NCBI GenBank assembly: GCA_900465675.1
Contig: UBJR01000007.1
Coordinates: forward strand, 1-64,000
Length of the DNA stretch: 64,000 nucleotides
Direction: 5' to 3'
Origin: Hyphomicrobiales bacterium
Lineage (GTDB): Bacteria; Pseudomonadota; Alphaproteobacteria; Rhizobiales; Rhizobiaceae
In this document: piece after piece, positions 42,800 through 51,100 of the stretch
Numbering within the stretch: position 1 is the first letter of the stretch
Layout of the letters: every line of letters starts with the position of its first letter
Notes under the pieces: model-generated
Databases searched by the model: none
The model's input: only the letters and a program-made list of their open reading frames with translations
Told to the model about the DNA's origin: nothing
Program-made: the position numbers and the translations under genes

Positions 42800-43696
42800 T
42801 CAGCGGGAGGCGAGGTGAATCTGCTCGCGGATCCATTGCTGGCCTTGATGCCCGTGCGTCCGTTCGTGCCATATGAACTCGAGCTGAAACCGCTCTGCAA
42901 GCCACGGAACGTCTATCCATGCGACTTCAGCTAAGCGGCCCCGCATCAGGCGGCGCGGCACCATTGCGACGAGATCGCTGCTGGCGACGATGCTTGGCAC
43001 TACGAGAAATGAGGCGGCAGACGCTACAACGGCGCGGGAGTGACCGAGGGCTTTCAGGGTAACATCCACAGGCGAAGAAAATGCGCCGCCGGAAGGCGAG
43101 ACGATCACCTGTTCAAGCTGGGCGAACCCGGCTGCGGTCGCCCCCTCGGCGATCCGTGGGTGCCCGGGGCGGCCGATCAGAATATAGCTTTCCTCAAACA
43201 GATACTGGGTACGCAGGTGAGCCTGCCCGGCATCCGGTGTGGCGATGGCGAGATCGATATCACCATCCGCCAGTTGGCGCGCTACGCTGGCTGGAGCGAG
43301 GCGGTGTACGGCGAGCCGGATTTTCGGAGCCTTTTCGCGTAGCGTCACGATCAGAGGCGCCACCACCACGGCTTCGACGTAGTCGGTGCAGGCGATCGAG
43401 ATGGTCAGCTCGGCTGTTGCGGGAGAAAAGCTTTCATGGCCCTGGAGTGTGCCGCGAAGCTGATCCAGCGAGGCTCGAAGGGGTCCAATCAGCTCAAGGG
43501 CCTTGGCGGTCGCCACCATGCCACGATGGGCCGGCACGAGCAGGGGATCATTGAACAGGTCGCGAAGGCGGTTCAGTTGCGCGCTGAGCGCCGGCTGGCT
43601 CATATGTAGCCGGGCTGCGGCCCTCGTGACGTTGCGCTCGACAAGCAGAGCTTCGAGACTGACGAGCAGGTTGAGATCGACACGTTTCATATCCAT
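42800..43696 (-). CDS. LysR-family regulator, NodD/NahR clade
   Basis: 298 residues from the ATG at 43696. The N-terminus VDLNLLVSLEALLVERNVTR, then AAARLHMSQPALSAQLNRLR and LFNDPLLVPAHRG, is the NodD/NahR-like clade of LysR regulators, whose members often respond to aromatic compounds. The effector domain ends WLAERFQLEFIWHERTHGHQG, also typical. It is divergent from the NmrA-like gene 112 bases away, its probable target. Confidence 0.92.
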   Translation of the reverse strand: MDMKRVDLNLLVSLEALLVERNVTRAAARLHMSQPALSAQLNRLRDLFNDPLLVPAHRGMVATAKALELIGPLRASLDQLRGTLQGHESFSPATAELTISIACTDYVEAVVVAPLIVTLREKAPKIRLAVHRLAPASVARQLADGDIDLAIATPDAGQAHLRTQYLFEESYILIGRPGHPRIAEGATAAGFAQLEQVIVSPSGGAFSSPVDVTLKALGHSRAVVASAASFLVVPSIVASSDLVAMVPRRLMRGRLAEVAWIDVPWLAERFQLEFIWHERTHGHQGQQWIREQIHLASR

Positions 43697-43808
43697 GTGC
43701 TGGATAGTAACGCATAAATCAATCGATTTCACATATGGCTGACAAATTGCGATTTTCATCTCCCGGGAGCGCGTGATGCGCTGCTCCAAGAAAGTGATGG
43801 AGATACAC

Positions 43809-44768
43809 ATGTCGATCAATCAAAAGCCTACCATTGTCGTCGCAGGCAGCCTGAGCAAGCAGGGCCGGAGCGTAGTAGAGTCGTTATTGGGGAGTGGACG
43901 ATATCACGTGCGTGCGCTGACAAGTCGTCCAGACTCACAAGCGGCCCGCAAGCTGGCCGAGCAGGGCGCTGAACTCATCGCCGCGCCGCTTGCGATCAAC
44001 AACAGGGGTGAATTTGTGAAAGCGTTCCGGGGAGCGCAGGGCGCCTTCCTGATGACGCCAGTCGTCGCCCCTCCAGAAATCTACGAGTTCGATATCGGTA
44101 GGGATCTGGCCGATGTTGCTGTCGAAGCAGGTGTGAAGCACATCGTCTTCAGCACACTGGAAAACGTGGATGAGATTACTGGAGGTTCGAAGTTCGCGCC
44201 GCATTTTACGGACAAGGCGCGCGTCAAGGCTTACATCCAGGATCTTCCCGTTCGCAGTTCGTTCATCGAGCTGGCGTTCTTCTACACCAACCTTCTCGAA
44301 TATTATACGCCGCGTAAGGAGGGCGACACGCTCGTCTTTCCCATTTATCTGCCGGTGCATTTCCGAGCACCTTTCGTCGATCCGCTGACGGCGACAGGGC
44401 CAGCCGTTCTTGAAATCTTCGCCCGCCCCGAAACCTATGCCGGGCAAACGCTCCCGATCATCGGCGACATCCTATCACCTGCCGAGATGATCGAGACCTT
44501 CAAGCGCGTCACGGGCCGGAAGGCTGTGTATGCATCCGCCTACACCCCTGATGAACTGGTTCGTCATTTTCCGGAGTTCGGCGGAAATCCCGAGCTCGTT
44601 CGAGAAAACATCGGCATGGCGGAATACGCAGTCGAATACGGATATTTCCGGAAAGACCGGGATCTCTCGTGGAGCAGGCGGATCAATCCCTCCAGTCTCA
44701 CCTGGGAGCAGTTCCTGATCAAGACCGGTTGGGATGGCGAGAAAAGGGCTTTTGGTCTCAGCTCGTAA
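43809..44768 (+). CDS. NmrA-like NAD(P)-binding protein
   Basis: 319 residues from the ATG at 43809. The Rossmann motif is VVAGSLSKQGRSVVESLLGS, then ALTSRPDS and a HSCARG/NmrA-type middle (VEAGVKHIVFSTLENVDEIT, FIELAFFYTNLLEYYTP). NmrA-like proteins act as redox sensors or atypical SDRs; the usual Tyr-x3-Lys is not obvious. Followed 110 bases later by a dehalogenase-like gene, so the two may form an operon under the LysR regulator. Confidence 0.85.
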   Translation: MSINQKPTIVVAGSLSKQGRSVVESLLGSGRYHVRALTSRPDSQAARKLAEQGAELIAAPLAINNRGEFVKAFRGAQGAFLMTPVVAPPEIYEFDIGRDLADVAVEAGVKHIVFSTLENVDEITGGSKFAPHFTDKARVKAYIQDLPVRSSFIELAFFYTNLLEYYTPRKEGDTLVFPIYLPVHFRAPFVDPLTATGPAVLEIFARPETYAGQTLPIIGDILSPAEMIETFKRVTGRKAVYASAYTPDELVRHFPEFGGNPELVRENIGMAEYAVEYGYFRKDRDLSWSRRINPSSLTWEQFLIKTGWDGEKRAFGLSS

Positions 44769-44878
44769 ACCTCGGTCGCTCGTCGTCGTTTAGTCGCACG
44801 TCGAGCGCGGGAACCTTTATCAGCAAAGGGGATTTTCGAACAGAAAGGTCGATCTAGAAATCCCGCAAAAAGCATCCG

Positions 44879-45733
44879 ATGTTCACAGGCTTCGAGCTCA
44901 CAACCATCCAAACATCACGCGGCCAGATCCGGCTGAGGAAGGGAGGGGAGGGGCCACCCGTCCTTCTCCTTCATGGACATCCGCGGACACACATGACCTG
45001 GGGACAGGTGGCGGATCGGCTGGCGCCGTCGCTAACGGTAATTTGCCCGGACCTCCCAGGCTTCGGGCAGTCATATATCCCGCCTGACGCGCCGGACAGC
45101 CGGCACTCGTCAAAGCGAGAGAAGGCCGCTGCTCTCGTCGAACTCATGGGTCGCCTCGGCTATGACCGCTTTTCGGTCGTCGGCCATGACCGTGGCAGCT
45201 ACCCGGCGTTTCGAATGGCGATGGATTGGCCAGAGGTGATCCAGCGTCTGATCGTCGTCGACTGCCTGCCGATCATCGAGCATCTGGAACGCGCTGACTG
45301 GAAATTTGCGCGTGACTGGTATCACTGGTTCTTTTTCGCCCAACCCGAAAAACCGGAGCGGGCGATCCTCGCCGACCCTCTGGCATGGTATGGGCTGACA
45401 TCCGATCTGATGGGTTCGGACGCTTATGCCGACTTGTTGATCGCCATCCGAGATCCGGACGTCGTCCATGGGATGGTGGAAGATTATCGGGCGGGCATCC
45501 GGATCGATCACGAACACGATCGGGCCGACCGCGATGCTGGCAGGAAAGTGCGATGTCCAATGCTTTGCCTCTGGTCGACGCGCGACGACCTGGAGCAGAT
45601 CTACGGCAGCCCATTGGCCATCTGGCACAACTGGGCGACCGACGTGCAAGGATTTGGAATCGACAGCGGTCATCACGTTGCGGAAGAAAACCCCGAAGAT
45701 CTGGCGGCAGCTATCCTCTCATATCTGTCGTGA
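44879..45733 (+). CDS. Alpha/beta hydrolase, haloacetate dehalogenase type
   Basis: 284 residues. Nucleophile elbow GHDRGS with Asp104, which marks dehalogenases rather than esterases; oxyanion motif LHGHPRTHMTW; WYHWFFFAQ as in fluoroacetate dehalogenases, whose Trp and His/Tyr bind the halide; catalytic His in SGHHVAEENPED. The enzyme should hydrolyse haloacetates by an Asp-ester mechanism in the cytoplasm. Natural substrate not proved. It shares a likely transcript with the NmrA-like gene. Confidence 0.9.
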   Translation: MFTGFELTTIQTSRGQIRLRKGGEGPPVLLLHGHPRTHMTWGQVADRLAPSLTVICPDLPGFGQSYIPPDAPDSRHSSKREKAAALVELMGRLGYDRFSVVGHDRGSYPAFRMAMDWPEVIQRLIVVDCLPIIEHLERADWKFARDWYHWFFFAQPEKPERAILADPLAWYGLTSDLMGSDAYADLLIAIRDPDVVHGMVEDYRAGIRIDHEHDRADRDAGRKVRCPMLCLWSTRDDLEQIYGSPLAIWHNWATDVQGFGIDSGHHVAEENPEDLAAAILSYLS

Positions 45734-45811
45734 ATGCCGCGAGGCGCCAGGGCATGACGTACCGCATGCTCTTGGTCATCGAGGGCCTTGAAACCAGGGA
45801 TGACTGGCGAT

Positions 45812-46978
45812 TCAGTGCACCGGCTCCCGACCTGTGAACACGACGTAGCAGAGAGCGGCTACCGCGATCGCTGCTCCAGTGATTGCAAAGATCAAACGGT
45901 AGATCGTCAGTACCGGCAAGGACAGTCCTGCGATCTCACCATAAACGGCGGACGCCGCTGAGACACCGAGAAAGACGAGCGTGTTAAGTGCTCCTAGCAC
46001 TAAACCGCGCTTGCCCGGTGGAATAAGGGTTTGAGCTTCCGTCATCACCAGCGGATGCACGTTTCCCATGGCATAGAGAACGGCCAAACCCGCGCAGGCT
46101 GAGAGAAAGCTTAAACCCGGGGCAAAGGCGAGGAGGACAGCACAGGCCACCCCGACAACGTAAGTACATATCACAATCGAGCTTGCGGAGACCCGTACAA
46201 GACAAACAGGCAGCATGAAGCCGGTTACAATGCCAACGATACTAACAGCGGTAAGCATCGTTCCCACCGCCGCATCCGGACCGAACAACGAGGTGATATA
46301 CGGCGTGGCCCATGCGTTTCGGAACGTGCCGCCAAGCGAGAGGGTGAAGCACACCGGCATGAGATAGAGCAGGGGCACCAGAGACCAACGACTTTGATCG
46401 GGATCACTTTCATCCGCGCTCGCCGGCGTTGGTCCGAGCGCAAGAGCAATCGCTGCAGCGCTGCCCGCCATTACGGCCGCTGCCAGCCAGCAAGCAGGGC
46501 GCCAGCCGAATGCGTCGACAAACCACGTAAGGGGAGCCGCGGAAAGCAGCGCGCCGGTCGAGCCCGCGGCGCTGACAGTGGCGGAGAGCCGACCAGCCTT
46601 CTGGGGTTCGTTCGTACGCCCGAGATAATAAAGTACCCCCATAAAAATTGGGGCGCAGCCAATGCCGATGAAGGATTGTCCGGCGATCGCCAACCAGTAG
46701 CCCGGCGAGAGCGCGACGACGGCCGCCCCCGTGGCTCCGAGCATCATCATCGCCGCCATGGGAGCACGCACGCCCCACCTGTCGAACGCTATGCCGACCG
46801 GGATCTGCAGGATTGAAAACGATGCGAAGAATGCCGAGGCGAGCCAGCCGAATTGTTCTGCAGACAGTGACAGGTCCGTGGACAGAGCCGGACCGACGAC
46901 GCCAAAATAGCTGCGGAAGTACATGCTCAGCAGAAAGGCGACGGCCAGAACGGGCAAAGCAAGGACGTTCATCTGCAT
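45812..46978 (-). CDS. MFS transporter
   Basis: 388 residues with 12 predicted transmembrane helices. The major-facilitator loop 2-3 motif reads GIAFDRWGVRAPMAAMM, and the second half repeats the fold after a hydrophilic central loop (TPASADESDPDQSRW). An N-terminal MQMNVLALPVLAVAFLLSMY begins the first helix. It is probably a proton-coupled exporter or uptake carrier for a small organic molecule; the substrate cannot be read from the sequence. Confidence 0.9.
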   Translation of the reverse strand: MQMNVLALPVLAVAFLLSMYFRSYFGVVGPALSTDLSLSAEQFGWLASAFFASFSILQIPVGIAFDRWGVRAPMAAMMMLGATGAAVVALSPGYWLAIAGQSFIGIGCAPIFMGVLYYLGRTNEPQKAGRLSATVSAAGSTGALLSAAPLTWFVDAFGWRPACWLAAAVMAGSAAAIALALGPTPASADESDPDQSRWSLVPLLYLMPVCFTLSLGGTFRNAWATPYITSLFGPDAAVGTMLTAVSIVGIVTGFMLPVCLVRVSASSIVICTYVVGVACAVLLAFAPGLSFLSACAGLAVLYAMGNVHPLVMTEAQTLIPPGKRGLVLGALNTLVFLGVSAASAVYGEIAGLSLPVLTIYRLIFAITGAAIAVAALCYVVFTGREPVH

Positions 46979-47093
46979 CCCGCGAAAAGAGCCCGGCGCG
47001 TCGGCCGGGCTGCGATCACTACGTTTTGCGAGCTTGGTGTCGGCGGAGGGCTGCGCTGATAGCCTCCACGCCGATGACCACTTCCCCTAAACG

Positions 47094-47627
47094 CTACTTG
47101 TTCATGTCCTTGGCCATCATCAGGTGGTGTTCGAGGGCGGGACGGGTCTTTGCTGCCCAAGCTTTCAGCTCGGTGTTTTCGCCCTCGTCGCCGTAGCGCT
47201 TGAACAGGTCAACCGCGTCTTCATGGACATCTTCCTGATCGGAGTGGTATTGCTTGGTGAAGTCATCGCCGTTGAGCTTCTTCAGGTCGTCGAGCATGCT
47301 CTGCTGAGCCGAACTCATCGCGGTCGGGATGGTGGCATTCACCTTCCCGCCAGAAACTAGCGCCTTCAGCTCGTCGGACGTCTTCGTATGGTCGGCGATC
47401 ATCTGCTGCGCGAAGGCTTTCGTCGCAGCGTCCTGCGAGCGCTCGACCGCAAGCTTGCTCGACTCGATTTCGAACATGTCGCTGCTAGCTGCTTCGGTGA
47501 TGAAGTCTCCGGTTTTCGGCGCAATGCCCATGACGGAGTTGACGCCGGTCTTTTCCGCGGCGGTCTGAGCAAGCACGGGGGAAGCGAGCATGAGGGAGAG
47601 GCCGGCGAAGGCTAGGATGGATTTCAT
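47094..47627 (-). CDS. Periplasmic DUF4142 (ferritin-like) protein, copy 2
   Basis: 177 residues: signal peptide MKSILAFAGLSLMLASPVLA, then a DUF4142 domain very similar to the copy at 11870 (shared stretches AAEKTGVNS, AATKAFAQQM-like, HSDQE.VHEDAVDLFKRYGD). An AGGAG element precedes the ATG. A candidate EcfG-like promoter lies at 47664-47688, so both copies appear to be stress-controlled. It marks the left edge of the defence island. Confidence 0.88.
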   Translation of the reverse strand: MKSILAFAGLSLMLASPVLAQTAAEKTGVNSVMGIAPKTGDFITEAASSDMFEIESSKLAVERSQDAATKAFAQQMIADHTKTSDELKALVSGGKVNATIPTAMSSAQQSMLDDLKKLNGDDFTKQYHSDQEDVHEDAVDLFKRYGDEGENTELKAWAAKTRPALEHHLMMAKDMNK

Positions 47628-47663
47628 CTGGGTGCTCCTGTGGGGCTAGGGTTGTGCACCGTA

Positions 47664-47688
47664 AACTAAAGTGTCGCCTGATCGTTCC
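47664..47688 (-). promoter_or_regulatory. EcfG/RpoE2-like promoter of DUF4142 copy 2
   Basis: Minus strand: GGAAC (47688-47684), a 16-base spacer, AGTT (47667-47664), 37 bases before the ATG at 47627. Confidence 0.5.
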
Positions 47689-47846
47689 TGCGCCTGCCGG
47701 CTTTCCTCCGCTTCACAGCTCGGAAGCTGGCGATCGAGCTGGTCGGTGCGCCTTCGACCGGTTCATTCTTCTTCTCTCCGTCCTGCCTTCATCCTGTTCG
47801 AACGAGGAGGATTGAGCTGGATGAGGAGCGCCGACGAGGCGAGTTG

Positions 47847-49076
47847 ATGGTTTCGCTTCGAAAAGCTCACCAGCCAAGCGACCGCGCGGAATATGTCCCG
47901 CCCTATCCAGGTTTTGAGACACTCTTTCATGTCAATTTGGAAGCAGCGCCTCGTGACGCCCATATTAAATGGCCGGATTCTATCGATCAGCTCCCCGGCG
48001 AGGGTGATGCGCAATTTCGACTGTTCTCGGCGATGGAGACGGCGCTGCGACGCCTCGACACCGTACGGAATGATTCTGATGTCGTTCTCGTGCATTTCCC
48101 CGACAGTTGGTCTTTCGCCACAAGGGGCAAGCACTTTGACGCTCACGACGCTCTAAAAGCGCTTGGCGCGAAATACAATATTCCTACACAGGTGATAAAC
48201 GACAGGGTATTCTCATTCTCCCACGCGGCCTCGCGCTCGTGGCGATTGGCGATAGCGCTCTACGTCAAAGCAGCAGGAACGCCGTGGAAGCTTGCACCTT
48301 TAAAGGGCGTCCCCGCTGACACTGCCTATATCGGTCTTGCCTATGCTCTGCGCGGCAATCAACGCGATGCGCACTATGTCACATGCTGCTCCCAAGTCTT
48401 CGACATGGATGGCGGTGGAATGCAGTTCGTTGCGTTCGAGGCGAACGACCCGGTGGCGGATATCGCGGAGGCACGGCGGAACCCGTTTCTTAGCCGCGAC
48501 GACATGCGAGCGGTTCTGGCTCGAAGCCTTGCGCTATACCAAGGCCGGAATGGCGGCATTCTTCCCAAGCGCCTGGCGATCCACAAGACGACAGCTTTCA
48601 AACAGGCGGAAATCGATGGTGCCTTTGATGCGTTGGCTGGTGTAGCCGAAATCGAGTGTATCGAAGTAAGCCCTGCCTCCTGTTGGAGAGGGGTTTGGCT
48701 TATTGAATCTCGACGATCTAACTCTCCGACCCAGCCATCCGGCTATCCCGTGCCGAGGGGGACCGTTGTCATCAGATCCGGAACGTCAGCCCTTGTCTGG
48801 GTGGCTGGCAACGCTCCTGAAGTGTCCAGTAAAGGCGACTATTACCAGGGGAAGAAGAGCATTCCAAAGCCGCTCCAGCTGATCAGACACGCCGGCAGCG
48901 GATCATTGGAGCTCTCGGCTCATGAGGCGCTCGCGTTGACGAAGATGGACTGGAACAACGATGCCCTCTACGATCCTGTTCCGGTGAGCATCCGATATTC
49001 GCAGCGTCTTGCCCGTACGATAGCGAATGTCCCCGATTTGCCGAGGAACGTGTACCCCTACCGGCTCTTCATGTAA
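47847..49076 (+). pseudogene. Prokaryotic Argonaute, 5'-truncated MID-PIWI, catalytically inactive
   Basis: 409 residues from the ATG at 47847, coding for the end of a MID domain (MVSLRKAHQPSDRAEYVPPY, PGFETLFHVNLEA) and a complete PIWI domain. PIWI signatures: VVLVHFPDSW, ALKALGAKYNIPTQVIND, WRLAIALYVKAAGTPWKL, GILPKRLAIHKTTAFKQAEI, and the ending ALALTKMDWNNDALYDPVPV with C-terminal YPYRLFM. The first catalytic Asp is absent (AYIGLAYALR where active Agos have GxD), so no slicer activity is expected. The frame stays open upstream (RRIELDEERRRGEL) to about 47683 without a good start. The front half of MID, and any APAZ or effector partner, are missing. A functional short form is possible but unlikely. 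Confidence 0.82.
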
Positions 49077-49191
49077 TCGGGGATCTTAAGGCATCATCTA
49101 AAGCGCCCCCAAGCTCGCTTCGTCTCCGAGCAAGTCAGTTGATTTCGTGCTTTTCAACACACACAGAAATCCGTTTCGTTCAGTTTCACTT

Positions 49192-49299
49192 ATCATGTTT
49201 GGAAAGCCGCTTGTAACGCGGATAAACAAACATGATTGCTGCTCCACGAGAAAACTATGTTGAAATGTCCGCATGAAGAGCGGATAATGCGCTATGATT
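49192..49299. promoter_or_regulatory. Inverted and direct repeats, probable AbiEi operator (copy 2)
   Basis: Perfect 10-base arms ATCATGTTTG (49192-49201) and CAAACATGAT (49227-49236) flank a 25-base spacer. The right arm sits in a block, GCGGATAAACAAACATGATT, that recurs in altered form as GCGGATAATGCGCTATGATT at 49280-49299, spanning the antitoxin start. Such paired sites fit AbiEi autoregulation. Confidence 0.6.
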
Positions 49300-50121
49300 C
49301 ACGATCAGCGATCCGCCTTGTCATCTCACATAAACGGCCTGCTATCTGCTGGCAGAGTGGTATTTACAGCTCAAGAAGCGGAGCACGGGCTCGGGTTAAA
49401 CCGCGGCGCATTTCTTGATGCGGCTGAACGCCTGCAACGCCGTAAAGCGCTAATAAGGTTGCGACAGGGGTTCTATGTTGCCGTGCCTCCACAATTCGCC
49501 TCTTGGGGCTCGCCGCCTCCGTCGTGGTACATTGACGCTCTGATGCGGCATGAACAGCGGCCCTATTATGTCGGTCTTTTGAAAGCGGCAGAACTTCATG
49601 GCGCGACACACCAGGCCGTCATGGAATTCCAGGTTGTTACCGGTAAGCGAATGCCGAAGATCAAGGCGGGTCGCAATTTGATTGTCTTCTATTTCCGCAA
49701 GGATATAGCAAGGGTGGAAGCGGGAATCGAAAATCGCAAAACAGATACGGGAACGATGAAGATATCGTCGCCGGCACTCACTGCGCTTGATCTCCTCCGG
49801 TATCCGCAGGCTTCGGGGGGGCTGGACAATGTTGCAACCGTCCTTGCGGACCTCGGCGAGAAAATCTCACCTGATCAACTTGCGGTCCTCTCCGATATGA
49901 CCGAGCGCCCGGTCGTGCAGCGTCTCGGTTATTTGCTGGACCGGCTCGGCCACCTTGATCGAACAGGCTTGATGCATACGGCCTTGATAGCCCGAGGCCC
50001 TCCAGCATGGACCGAACTCGATCGGCAAGAGATACGTGACCCGGATTTCACGCGTGAGCCGCAGGAGAGGGATGATCGTTGGCAAGTGATTGTCCGCCGC
50101 ACGCCTGAGGTGGACGAATGA
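49294..50121 (+). CDS. abiEi: Type IV AbiEi-family antitoxin (copy 2)
   Basis: 275 residues, a different subgroup from the copy at 27167. The N-terminal winged helix covers VVFTAQEAEHGLGLNRGAFL and KALIRLRQGFYVAVPP; the C-terminal domain includes WYIDALMRHEQRPYYVGLLK and AAELHGATHQAVMEFQVVTG. The toxin gene begins in the last bases (ATGA overlap). It should repress the operon and protect against AbiEii. Repeats upstream are the likely operator. Confidence 0.9.
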   Translation: MIHDQRSALSSHINGLLSAGRVVFTAQEAEHGLGLNRGAFLDAAERLQRRKALIRLRQGFYVAVPPQFASWGSPPPSWYIDALMRHEQRPYYVGLLKAAELHGATHQAVMEFQVVTGKRMPKIKAGRNLIVFYFRKDIARVEAGIENRKTDTGTMKISSPALTALDLLRYPQASGGLDNVATVLADLGEKISPDQLAVLSDMTERPVVQRLGYLLDRLGHLDRTGLMHTALIARGPPAWTELDRQEIRDPDFTREPQERDDRWQVIVRRTPEVDE

Positions 50122-50975
50122 TTCCTAGTCAGAATATTGTTGCCTGGAGCAACGTTGTTCCTTGGGCGGATCAGCGGCAAGTGGAGCAAGACCTCATTAT
50201 CAGCCGGGCTCTAGTCGACATCTTCAACGACAAGATGCTTGGCACCGAGCTGCGTTTCCGCGGCGGCACAGCTCTCAACAAGCTCCACTTCCCAAAGCCG
50301 CTTCGCTACTCTGAAGACATCGATCTCGTCCGGACATCTTCAGGTCCGATAGGCCTGATCCTCGATCAATTGCGCGTCGTTCTCGAACCCTGGCTCGGCC
50401 GAGCGAATTTTGATCAGAGCCCGGTCGCTCCCAAGTTTCGTTTCCGTGTGGAAGCAGAAGACGGCAGCGGCGTGCCTATCCGGCTGAAAGTTGAAATCAA
50501 CACGCGCGAAATTGAAGCTTTTGACCCCCCACAGACTCTGGCACTACGGGTTGACAACCCATGGTTCTCAGGCGAGGCAGAAATACCGACCTTCTCGCGC
50601 GAGGAGATGTTGGCGACGAAGTTGCGGGCGCTTCTACAACGCGACAAAGGCCGCGATCTCTACGATCTTTCCCATGCGCTCGAGGCGTTTGACGGGCTGA
50701 ATGTGAAACGCGTCGCCGCTTTGTTTGGCCAGTATCTGGGGTTAGCAGGCCAATCGATATCACGTGCTCAGGCAGAAGAGCGGATGTTCGCGAAGCTGGC
50801 AAACCCGCGTCTATTGATCGACATGAAGCCGCTGCTTCCGATTGAGCAGGCAGAAGAATTATCTGAAGAAGCCACCAAGCATGCGTTTGTTCGGGTGTTT
50901 GAAGAGATGATCGTTAAGATTGCCGGCGATCCATGGATACGTACGTCAGAGATGAAAGAGCGTTTCAGACTTTAG
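50118..50975 (+). CDS. abiEii: Type IV AbiEii-family nucleotidyltransferase toxin (copy 2)
   Basis: 285 residues, intact. Nucleotidyltransferase signature: FRGGTALNKLHF (residues 48-59) and RYSEDIDLVR with the catalytic acids, then RLKVEINTRE, and the C-terminal motif MLATKLRALLQRDKGRDLYDL shared by AbiEii/AbiGii toxins. These enzymes add nucleotides to tRNA acceptor ends or otherwise block translation, causing abortive infection. The 4-base overlap with the antitoxin couples translation. It looks functional. Confidence 0.93.
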   Translation: MIPSQNIVAWSNVVPWADQRQVEQDLIISRALVDIFNDKMLGTELRFRGGTALNKLHFPKPLRYSEDIDLVRTSSGPIGLILDQLRVVLEPWLGRANFDQSPVAPKFRFRVEAEDGSGVPIRLKVEINTREIEAFDPPQTLALRVDNPWFSGEAEIPTFSREEMLATKLRALLQRDKGRDLYDLSHALEAFDGLNVKRVAALFGQYLGLAGQSISRAQAEERMFAKLANPRLLIDMKPLLPIEQAEELSEEATKHAFVRVFEEMIVKIAGDPWIRTSEMKERFRL

Positions 50976-51100
50976 CTCTGCCAGCTAAACTACAACGAGT
51001 CGCACCTGATTTCGTGCTACGCTTGGACAACCTCGGCCTCGACAATATCGCGGCCTTAGGGGCAGACATCAGTTAAACAAAAAGGGGCGACTTCGCCGCG

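Noticed and set aside
47821..47847. Eight-codon leader ORF before the Argonaute gene
   Set aside because: It has a good GAGGAGG element, but it may simply be a chance frame at a truncated gene; no conservation can be judged here.
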